A stretch of DNA of 23,263 bases, from NCBI GenBank assembly GCA_964572955.1, contig CAZNGY010000030.1, forward strand, positions 1-23,263. Direction: 5' to 3'. The DNA is from UBA3775 sp964572955 (GTDB lineage Bacteria > Bacillota > Clostridia > Lachnospirales > Lachnospiraceae). The translations under genes and the position numbers were made by a program. This document shows, piece after piece, positions 1 to 7,371 of the stretch. A model generated the notes under the pieces. It had not been told where the DNA came from and did no database searches. It saw only the letters and a list, made by a program, of their open reading frames with translations. The stretch's first letter is position 1, and every line of letters starts with the position of its first letter.

Positions 1-1544
1 TATTCAAACTCAATCGTTCCCGGTGGTTTGCTTGTCAAATCATACATTACACGATTGACTCCCTTAACCTCATTTATTATTCTTGTCATTACTTTTTGAA
101 GAACCTCAAAAGGTATATCACAGCAGTCCGCAGTCATAAAATCATCCGTCTTAACTGCTCTTAGTGCCACTGCATAGTCATATGTACGAAAATCTCCCAT
201 TACGCCCACGGAACGCATATTAGTAAGGGCTGCAAAATATTGACTGAGATTCTTATCTGCCCCGGCTTTTGCAAGTTCCTCACGGAAAATGTAATCGGCA
301 TCCTGTACCATTTTTACTTTTTCAGCAGTCACTTCTCCTACTATACGGACTCCAAGTCCTGGTCCCGGAAATGGCTGTCTGTAGACAAGATTTTCAGGAA
401 GTCCAAGTTCGATACCTGCCTTACGAACCTCATCTTTAAAAAGCATTCTGAGTGGCTCTACAAGACCCTTAAATTTTATATCTTCAGGGAGACCGCCTAC
501 ATTATGATGAGACTTTATTGTAGCCGATTTACCGAGTCCCGATTCAATTACATCCGGATAAATTGTCCCCTGACCAAGAAAATCTATTTTTCCGAGTTTT
601 AACGCTTCTTCTTCAAATATACGTACAAACTCACTTCCTATTATTTTACGTTTTTCCTCCGGTTCCGTTACACCGGCAAGCTTCTCATAATATCTGTCAG
701 CAGCATCTACACGGATGAAATTCAAGTCAAAATCTCCGCTTGGACCAAACACACTTTCGACCTCATCACCTTCATTTTTACGCAGAAGACCATGATCTAC
801 AAATACACATGTAAGCTGCTTTCCTATTGCTTTGGAAAGCAGTGCTGCAGCAACCGACGAATCTACACCGCCCGACAAACCGAGTAAGACCTTTCCTTCC
901 CCTATTTGGTTTCTGAGGTCCTTTATTGCCGATTCAACAAAAGAATCCATTTTCCAATCGCCTGAACACTTGCAGACATTATAAACAAAATTATGAAGCA
1001 TTTTCATTCCCTCACGGGTATGAAGAACTTCCGGATGAAACTGAGTAGCATAAAATCCAGCCACCTCATCTTCCATCGCCGCTACTGGACATACCGGTGT
1101 GGTTGCCGTAATTCTGAACCCTGCCGGAACCTTGGAAATATAATCCGTGTGACTCATCCAGCATACTGTTTTTTCTGAAACACCCTCAAAAAGCTTGGAT
1201 GCAGTATCGATTTCGACCTCTGTATGACCATATTCGCTTACCGGAGCCGTAAGGACCTCTCCGCCAAGTTCATATGCCATTAACTGCGAACCGTAACATA
1301 TTCCTAAAATTGGTATACCCAATTTAAAAACTTCATCAGAGTAATGGGGTGATTCCATATCATAAACACTGTTAGGTCCACCGGTAAAAATTATTCCCTT
1401 AGGAGCCATTGCTCTGATTTCATCCAGCGACATTGTATATGGCTTTACTTCAGCATAAACGTTACACTCTCTTACCCTTCGTGCAATGAGCTGGTTATAT
1501 TGACCACCGAAATCAAGGACAAGAATTTTTTCTTTATTATCCAT
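1..1544 (-). CDS. guaA: GMP synthase (glutamine-hydrolysing); final stop base outside window
   Basis: Converts XMP to GMP with ATP and glutamine, the last step of de novo guanylate synthesis in the cytoplasm. The N-terminal class I glutamine amidotransferase domain shows the nucleophile motif GICYGSQ (Cys83) and a later QFHPE with the catalytic His and Glu. The middle ATP-pyrophosphatase domain shows the PP-loop LGLSGGVDSS. The C-terminal dimerisation domain ends KPPGTIEFE, a typical GuaA terminus. There are 514 sense codons, a normal length, followed by TA, so the stop is complete except for its third base, which is beyond the edge. The ATG start lies inside the end of the preceding NYN gene (8-bp overlap), and its AGGAGG site is formed by the last codons of that gene, which suggests translational coupling. 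Identity is very secure. Confidence 0.97.
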   Translation of the reverse strand, partial: MDNKEKILVLDFGGQYNQLIARRVRECNVYAEVKPYTMSLDEIRAMAPKGIIFTGGPNSVYDMESPHYSDEVFKLGIPILGICYGSQLMAYELGGEVLTAPVSEYGHTEVEIDTASKLFEGVSEKTVCWMSHTDYISKVPAGFRITATTPVCPVAAMEDEVAGFYATQFHPEVLHTREGMKMLHNFVYNVCKCSGDWKMDSFVESAIKDLRNQIGEGKVLLGLSGGVDSSVAAALLSKAIGKQLTCVFVDHGLLRKNEGDEVESVFGPSGDFDLNFIRVDAADRYYEKLAGVTEPEEKRKIIGSEFVRIFEEEALKLGKIDFLGQGTIYPDVIESGLGKSATIKSHHNVGGLPEDIKFKGLVEPLRMLFKDEVRKAGIELGLPENLVYRQPFPGPGLGVRIVGEVTAEKVKMVQDADYIFREELAKAGADKNLSQYFAALTNMRSVGVMGDFRTYDYAVALRAVKTDDFMTADCCDIPFEVLQKVMTRIINEVKGVNRVMYDLTSKPPGTIEFE

Positions 1545-3654
1545 TTTTCCTCCTGTTGGTCTGCCTTTTTCTTATATATGCAGCCTTTTTCTCGGACTGT
1601 TCCTGTACTTCAAGTTCCTCCAGCAGAGCATACGCCTCTTCTCTTTCTTTCCGTCTCAAAGCCTCTTCCACAGTCTCCTTATTAATCGTTTCAGGCAGTC
1701 TGTTTTCTGGCTCCCTGTTTTTCCAGTTGCTATCATAATTCACTGTTTCCACATTTTCAACAGGTTTATTATATTTTTTTCGATTTTTTTTGCTAAAATC
1801 ATCCGGTTTGTTTTTCACGTTCTCTCTATGCTGATTATCATTGTCATGTATGGATTTTACTGTTTTTCCCGATTCATATCCGGACATACCTGATTCGTTT
1901 GATACCGCTGAATCCTTGGATTGCTGCTGATTAACTTCCTCTATTACCGGATTTTCTGATTCCTCTTTTATGACAATTACCTCTGTACGACCTGCAGTCT
2001 GGACCATTGCAAGTTTGTGATTTTGATACCTTTCAAGTTTGGATGCTTGAATTTCATCATTTTTCATATCTGACAAATCAGAGCCTTTGTAGGCGGACAA
2101 TTCGTTATGACGGTTATAACGTCTTTGTTTAGCTCTCGCATGAGACTGTCTTATCTGCTCTGCTTTAATAACACTCTCATTGCTTGTAACCACAGCATTT
2201 TCTGTCTCTCTTAACTCTTTTCCCCCACTTTTTTTATTATCTGAATTCTTTTTGAGATTCTCACTTCCACTTCCGTTTTTTTGTGCAGGTTTTTCAGGCT
2301 TTATATTCCCACTTTTATTTGATATCAAAAGTTCCCCGGTTCTTTCTTTCCCAGCATCTTCATCTGTGGTCTTTATTTCATTCCCATTCCCGCTGGCATC
2401 ATCCCTTGTCTTTCTTTTATCTTTTGCACTCTTTGAGCTTTTTTCCATCTCATGAATCATTGCAGAATTTACATTTTTATCCTTTTGCTTTCTTGAATTC
2501 TTTTTTCGCTTCCTGCGTTTTGCGTGCTCTCCTGACTCATTTTTTAAAGAAATTTCAGCTTTTTCTTCGCTTTTATTTCTATTTTCCCCACTCTTTTCTT
2601 TATTTTTGCTTTTGTCTGTTTCCTTTTTACCACTTATACGATTATTTTCGGAGTCCGCAATATTTTTTTCTCCACTTTTATTCGTATATTCGATAGTATT
2701 TGTATTATTTCCCCCACCTGGTAGCTTTTTAATGTCTTTATTTACATTTTTTTTACCACCGTTTGACTTATCAGCAAAATTACCGGTATCTTTTTCTCCA
2801 CCATTCTGTACGGAAACTGTTTCCTTTGCATCATACGCACTGCTTCCATTCTTCTCTTTGGATTTCACAGAATTAATCCTTGCTGCATTACCACGTTTAT
2901 CATTCTGTTTTTTCACTGCGGAATTTTCTCTGTTATCAGCCTTTTTCCTATCAGGTTTTTCCTCTTTTTTATTTGATGACAAATCCGGTTTGTGAGCTGC
3001 AGAAATTTTTTTCTTTCCTTTATCACTCATTTCTAATTCGTCATTTTTTAAAGAATCACTCTTTTCCTTCTTCACACTTTCATCTTTTGCCGAATCCACC
3101 TCGGTTTTTCTGTGATTCTTTCCGGCATTACTCCGTTTTCCTATATCTCCATTATGCTGTTTTTCATTATCAGCTGTCCGCATATCTGTTTTATTTAAAA
3201 CCGTATGCTCTGTGGTATCTGTACTTTCTTTTTCCTTTCCCTTCTTAAGCAAACCTAAGATTGCCTTTCCTAATTTTTTTCCGGTTTCAACAACCATATT
3301 TATATCATCACATCTTTTAATTACACTGCCGTTTTTTTTCTTCATTTCGAGGATTGCAGGATCATATCCCTTGTCCTTTGAAATTATGAAATACTCATCT
3401 GCAATTTCCTTTGCAATATCATATCCCAAATGTACCATGATGATAAAATCCAATGCATTCTTTCCAATATACTGGTTTGTAATTAATTCAACACTTGCCT
3501 TACAGTTAAAAATTCTGTCTGCATCACTCATGGAAAGTTTTGCACTCTGCCGTCCTATAAAAATCTTAACGCAGTCATCTTTTGTAAGTTTTTCTACACA
3601 AGTAAGACCATTTAAACTCACATTTTCGTAGTCAACATATATTGCTCTTTTCAA
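1537..3654 (-). CDS. NYN-domain (PIN-like) putative ribonuclease with a very long charged disordered tail
   Basis: Residues 1-135 look like an NYN/LabA-type PIN-fold domain: YVDYENV near the N-terminus (Asp8, Glu10, Asn11), Asp69 in NALDFIIMV, and SKDKGYD (Asp94, Asp98). Such acidic residues usually bind metal in RNA-cleaving domains. Residues about 140-650 are low-complexity and rich in Lys, Glu, Asn, Ser, Asp and Gly. They include a strongly basic patch at 379-391 and a less repetitive Arg-rich stretch at about 500-550. A short predicted helical, charged segment (about 660-700) closes the protein. No signal peptide or membrane segment is seen. The start is TTG, chosen because AGGAGA lies just upstream and the NYN domain begins directly there. 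The gene begins 30 bp after the YfbR-like gene and overlaps guaA by 8 bp. Nuclease activity and substrate are inference; the tail may bind RNA or be a scaffold. Confidence 0.85.
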   Translation of the reverse strand: MKRAIYVDYENVSLNGLTCVEKLTKDDCVKIFIGRQSAKLSMSDADRIFNCKASVELITNQYIGKNALDFIIMVHLGYDIAKEIADEYFIISKDKGYDPAILEMKKKNGSVIKRCDDINMVVETGKKLGKAILGLLKKGKEKESTDTTEHTVLNKTDMRTADNEKQHNGDIGKRSNAGKNHRKTEVDSAKDESVKKEKSDSLKNDELEMSDKGKKKISAAHKPDLSSNKKEEKPDRKKADNRENSAVKKQNDKRGNAARINSVKSKEKNGSSAYDAKETVSVQNGGEKDTGNFADKSNGGKKNVNKDIKKLPGGGNNTNTIEYTNKSGEKNIADSENNRISGKKETDKSKNKEKSGENRNKSEEKAEISLKNESGEHAKRRKRKKNSRKQKDKNVNSAMIHEMEKSSKSAKDKRKTRDDASGNGNEIKTTDEDAGKERTGELLISNKSGNIKPEKPAQKNGSGSENLKKNSDNKKSGGKELRETENAVVTSNESVIKAEQIRQSHARAKQRRYNRHNELSAYKGSDLSDMKNDEIQASKLERYQNHKLAMVQTAGRTEVIVIKEESENPVIEEVNQQQSKDSAVSNESGMSGYESGKTVKSIHDNDNQHRENVKNKPDDFSKKNRKKYNKPVENVETVNYDSNWKNREPENRLPETINKETVEEALRRKEREEAYALLEELEVQEQSEKKAAYIRKRQTNRRKNG

Positions 3655-3684
3655 GTCGTCTCCTATTCTGTGCAGCGTATAAAA

Positions 3685-4269
3685 TCATACTCTAAGTTCA
3701 TCGAGAGTGAGAGAATAAGATTCAAGATATTCTTCCAGAAAAATTTCTGCCTCCGGCACATTCATACTTTCTATTGCTTTTCTGGTAGATTCTGCCGCCT
3801 TAATAAATTCCTTGTTTCCCGCTTTTTCTTCTTCTGCACACTTAATAAGTGCTGAAATTTTATCTGCAGCCTTACAAAGTATCCATAAATCTTTATCCTC
3901 ATCCTTTTTAAAGAAATAATCCCTGTAATATAATCTCATATCCTCCGGTATCATGCCAAGCAGCATATCATTTGCCTTGTCTTCTATCTCATGATATATA
4001 CTGCTTATGTCCGAATTATAATACTTTATCGGTGTTGGCATATCTCCGGTAATTATTTCAGAACAATCATGAAACATTCCTATAACGGCACATCTTTCCG
4101 GATTATATGATTTTCCCAGTCTTACGTTTCCTATTATCGCAAGACCATGGGCAATCATTGCCACTTCAAGGGAATGTTCACTGATATTTTCCCTGTCAGA
4201 ATTGCGCATAAGAGCCCATCTTTCAATATATTTCATTCTTGACATCATCGCATAAAAATGTCCGCTCAT
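3685..4269 (-). CDS. yfbR: YfbR-like HD-domain 5'-deoxynucleotidase
   Basis: A 194-residue HD-superfamily protein closely matching E. coli YfbR along its length. YfbR removes the 5' phosphate from deoxynucleoside monophosphates and so helps set dNTP pools. Conserved features are visible in order: SRMKYIERWALMRN (Arg17, Trp18, which correspond to the substrate-binding pair of YfbR), ENISEHSLEVA (His32), MFHDCSEIITGDMPTPIKY (His67, Asp68, Glu71) and CKAADKISALIKC (Asp136). All metal and catalytic positions of the family appear intact. The ATG has a strong AGGAGG site, and the gene starts 19 bp after uvrA stops, so it should share that transcript, with the NYN gene 30 bp downstream. The family is secure; preference for dNMPs over other monophosphates is inferred. 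Confidence 0.92.
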   Translation of the reverse strand: MSGHFYAMMSRMKYIERWALMRNSDRENISEHSLEVAMIAHGLAIIGNVRLGKSYNPERCAVIGMFHDCSEIITGDMPTPIKYYNSDISSIYHEIEDKANDMLLGMIPEDMRLYYRDYFFKKDEDKDLWILCKAADKISALIKCAEEEKAGNKEFIKAAESTRKAIESMNVPEAEIFLEEYLESYSLTLDELRV

Positions 4270-4288
4270 AAACGCCTCCTGCCATTGT

Positions 4289-7144
4289 CTATTTCCTATT
4301 TATTTTTCGTCCCTCTTCCAGAACCTTCTTTAAATATTTTCCTGTATATGAGTATTCACACCCTGCAACTTCGTCCGGCGTTCCGGTGGCAATTACATTT
4401 CCGCCTTTGTCTCCTCCCTCCGGACCTATATCTATTATATAATCCGCAGTTTTAATAACATCAAGGTTATGTTCAATTACCAGAACGGTATTACCGCCAT
4501 CCGTAAATCGTTGTAATATATCCACGAGTTTATGAACATCTGCAAAATGAAGTCCTGTGGTCGGCTCATCAAGTATATAGATAGTTCTTCCCGTACTCTT
4601 TCTGCTAAGCTCCGTGGCAAGCTTAATTCTCTGTGCTTCTCCGCCCGACAAAAGTGTTGACGGATGACCCAGTTTTAAATAGGACAATCCTACATCATAA
4701 AGAGTTTGAATTTTGTTTCTTATTTTGGGTACGTTTTCAAAGAAATCCAGTGCCTCTTCGACGGTCATATCAAGTACGTCAAAAATACTCTTACCCTTGT
4801 AAAGAACCTCAAGAGTTTCCCTGTTGTACCTTTTTCCTCCGCACACCTCACATGTCACATAAACATCCGGAAGAAAATTCATTTCAATTTTATTGATTCC
4901 GTCTCCGGAACATGCTTCACATCGTCCACCCTTAATATTAAAAGAAAATCTGCCTTTGCCATATCCCTTCATCTTTGCATCCGACGTGTTGGCAAACAAA
5001 TCCCTTATCATATCAAAGACACCGGTATAAGTTGCCGGATTAGATCTGGGAGTTCTTCCGATTGGCGACTGATCAATATTTATAACCTTATCCAGCTGTT
5101 CAATCCCCAGAATTTCATCATGTTCTCCCGGAACACACAATTTAGCCCTGTTAAGTTCTTTTTCAAGTGTTTTATAAACAATTTCCGTTACCAGGGAACT
5201 CTTTCCTGAACCGGATACACCTGTCACGCAGGTCATAACCCCAAGAGGAATTTTAACGTCAATGTTTTTGAGATTATGTTCTCTTGCTCCCTTAACCTCA
5301 ATAAAGCCGCTTGGCATACGATAGTTCTCTCTGCACGGAACAAACTTACGTCTGCTCAGGTAGTCTCCTGTTACGGATTCTTTGCAGTTCATTATGTCCT
5401 CTGCCGTTCCCTGCGCTACAAGGTACCCGCCATGCGTTCCCGCACCCGGACCTATGTCAACAATATGATCCGCTGCAAACATAGTATCCTCATCATGTTC
5501 AACCACTATAAGAGTATTGCCTAAATCTTTTAATCCTTTAAGAGATGCCAGAAGTTTATCATTATCTCTTTGGTGGAGGCCTATGCTTGGTTCATCCAGA
5601 ATGTAAGCTACTCCGACAAGCCCTGACCCTATCTGCGTTGCCAGACGTATTCTTTGTGCCTCACCTCCAGAAAGCGAGGAAGTTGATCTCGCCAAAGTAA
5701 GATAAGAAAGACCGACATCATTCAAAAATCTCAGTCTTCCCCTTATTTCTTTGAGAATAAGCCTTCCAATCTGCTCCTGAACCGGTGTAAGTTTCAGGTT
5801 GTTCATAAAGTCCTTAAGTTCCCCGATGCTCATCTCCGTTATTTCTGAGATGTTTTTATCGGCAACAGTCACGGCAAGTGCATCCGGCTTAAGCCTTTTG
5901 CCATTACATTCCGTACATGGTGTTATTGACATGTAATTTTCATATTCAGCCTTCATTGTCTGACTTGATTCCCTGTAACGTCTTGCTGAATTCTGCAAAA
6001 GTCCCTCAAATGCAACATCATAAACTCCAACACCTCTTTGGCCTTTATAATGAACTTTTACTTCCCTTCCGTCAGTGCCGTTCATAAGCATGTCCTGAAT
6101 TTCTTTAGGAAGGTCACAATAAGGCATATCCAGACTGAATCCGTACTCTTCGGACAATGCTCTGAGCAACGCATTACTGAAACTGCCTGCATCTTTTGAA
6201 GACTGCCATCCCATCACACAGATTGCACCTTCATTAATAGACTTTTTTCTGTCGGGAATTATCAGATTCGGGTCAAATTCCATCTTGATTCCTATTCCGT
6301 GACAGCACGGACAGGCTCCAAAAGGGTTATTGAATGAAAAAAGCCTCGGTTCAAGTTCGGATATGGAAATACCGCAATCCGTACACGCAAAATTTTGCGA
6401 ATAAGTCTTTTCCTCGTTCAAATCGATAAAATCAACCACAAGCTGACCGTCAGTCAGTTTCAATGCATTTTCCACCGAATCCGTAAGCCTTGAGTTTATC
6501 CCGGGTTTTACGACAAGTCTGTCTACCACAATGGAGATATTGTGCTTTATATTTTTCTCAAGCTTAATATCTTCAGACAGCTCATACATATTGCCGTCGA
6601 TAAATACACGGACATATCCGCTTTTTCTCGCCTGTTCAAGAACCTTTACATGTTCACCCTTCCGCCCTTTTACTACAGGCGCAAGTATGGCAAATTTAGT
6701 CCTTTCCGGGTAAGATAATATATCATCAACCATTTCGTCCACGCTCTGTCTCTTTACCTCTTTACCGCATTTAGGGCAGTGCGGTATACCTGTTCTTGCA
6801 TAAAGAAGACGAAAATAATCATATATTTCCGTAACGGTTCCTACGGTTGAACGTGGATTCTTGTTTGTTGATTTCTGATCTATGGATATTGCAGGAGGCA
6901 GTCCCTCAATACTGTCAACATCCGGTTTTTCCATCTGTCCGAGAAACATTCTTGCATATGAAGATAACGACTCCATATATCTTCTTTGTCCCTCTGCATA
7001 AATTGTATCAAAAGCAAGTGAAGATTTTCCTGATCCTGACAGACCTGTCAAAACCACAAATTCATCCCTTGGAATATCTATGTCAATCCCCTTAAGATTA
7101 TTCTCCCTTGCTCCCCTGATTTTAATATATTTTTTCTTGTCCAT
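4289..7144 (-). CDS. uvrA: UvrA, excinuclease ABC damage-recognition subunit
   Basis: The ATPase that recognises DNA lesions and loads UvrB in nucleotide excision repair. The 951 residues contain two ABC modules: Walker A GLSGSGKS at 34-41 and a second GVSGSGKS in the C-terminal half, each followed by the signature LSGGEAQRI. Zinc modules are visible as CPKCGKEV, CPCCHGIGI and CEACSGDG...CEVCGGKR. The start at 7144 is chosen because MDKKKYIKIRGARENNLKG matches the family N-terminus and AGAGG lies about 7 bases upstream; the frame stays open 42 codons further to a TTG, but that stretch is leader. A consensus promoter carrying an SOS box lies 190-220 bp upstream, and uvrB ends 227 bp upstream. 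No key motif is missing. Confidence 0.97.
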   Translation of the reverse strand: MDKKKYIKIRGARENNLKGIDIDIPRDEFVVLTGLSGSGKSSLAFDTIYAEGQRRYMESLSSYARMFLGQMEKPDVDSIEGLPPAISIDQKSTNKNPRSTVGTVTEIYDYFRLLYARTGIPHCPKCGKEVKRQSVDEMVDDILSYPERTKFAILAPVVKGRKGEHVKVLEQARKSGYVRVFIDGNMYELSEDIKLEKNIKHNISIVVDRLVVKPGINSRLTDSVENALKLTDGQLVVDFIDLNEEKTYSQNFACTDCGISISELEPRLFSFNNPFGACPCCHGIGIKMEFDPNLIIPDRKKSINEGAICVMGWQSSKDAGSFSNALLRALSEEYGFSLDMPYCDLPKEIQDMLMNGTDGREVKVHYKGQRGVGVYDVAFEGLLQNSARRYRESSQTMKAEYENYMSITPCTECNGKRLKPDALAVTVADKNISEITEMSIGELKDFMNNLKLTPVQEQIGRLILKEIRGRLRFLNDVGLSYLTLARSTSSLSGGEAQRIRLATQIGSGLVGVAYILDEPSIGLHQRDNDKLLASLKGLKDLGNTLIVVEHDEDTMFAADHIVDIGPGAGTHGGYLVAQGTAEDIMNCKESVTGDYLSRRKFVPCRENYRMPSGFIEVKGAREHNLKNIDVKIPLGVMTCVTGVSGSGKSSLVTEIVYKTLEKELNRAKLCVPGEHDEILGIEQLDKVINIDQSPIGRTPRSNPATYTGVFDMIRDLFANTSDAKMKGYGKGRFSFNIKGGRCEACSGDGINKIEMNFLPDVYVTCEVCGGKRYNRETLEVLYKGKSIFDVLDMTVEEALDFFENVPKIRNKIQTLYDVGLSYLKLGHPSTLLSGGEAQRIKLATELSRKSTGRTIYILDEPTTGLHFADVHKLVDILQRFTDGGNTVLVIEHNLDVIKTADYIIDIGPEGGDKGGNVIATGTPDEVAGCEYSYTGKYLKKVLEEGRKINRK

Positions 7145-7282
7145 ATAACCTCTTTCAAGGATTTCCGCCGTGGTTACACATTTATAATGCAGATTCTGCT
7201 TATGTTTCACAGAACTCGTCCTGTTTTTCTTTAAACAAACATTTTCCACAGTTTTTATAACTGCTGCCAACGCCGGTTAATC

Positions 7283-7312
7283 CGTCTTTTTTCGACTGAA
7301 TCGTAAAAGACG
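7283..7312 (-). other. Stem-loop in the uvrA mRNA leader
   Basis: CGTCTTTT and AAAAGACG form a perfect 8-bp stem, with a further CGA/TCG pairing inside the loop. It lies 20-50 bases into the roughly 190-base leader predicted from the SOS promoter. No U-run follows it on the transcript, so it is not an ordinary terminator. Its function is unknown; it may stabilise the 5' end of the mRNA. Confidence 0.45.
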
Positions 7313-7337
7313 TCATCCTGTTTTGAATATATGTTAT

Positions 7338-7366
7338 ATTATATTATCGAACAAATGTTTTGTCAA
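7338..7366 (-). promoter_or_regulatory. Consensus sigma-A promoter for uvrA and genes downstream
   Basis: On the minus strand TTGACA (7366-7361) and TATAAT (7343-7338) are both perfect and are separated by 17 bp. Transcription should begin near 7331, giving a leader of about 187 bases before uvrA. The -35 starts six bases after the uvrB stop codon, so this is an internal promoter of the secA-to-guaA gene series. Confidence 0.88.
7348..7361 (-). promoter_or_regulatory. LexA (SOS) box overlapping the uvrA promoter
   Basis: AAAACATTTGTTCG matches the Gram-positive SOS box CGAACATATGTTCG at 11 of 14 positions. The core AAAC-N4-GTTC differs from GAAC-N4-GTTC at a single base. It lies in the spacer between -35 and -10, a position where bound LexA would exclude RNA polymerase. 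uvrA is a classic SOS gene, which supports the call; binding itself is inferred. Confidence 0.78.
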
Positions 7367-7371
7367 TTCTC

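Noticed and set aside
2180..3631. Several plus-strand open frames opposite the NYN gene, rich in Phe, Ser and Leu
   Set aside because: They are antisense shadows of the Lys/Glu-rich tail; the minus-strand frame has a proper ribosome site, a recognisable domain and operon spacing.
7145..7270. 42-codon N-terminal extension of uvrA from a TTG
   Set aside because: The extension has no family similarity and no ribosome site, and lies in the leader; the ATG at 7144 has both.
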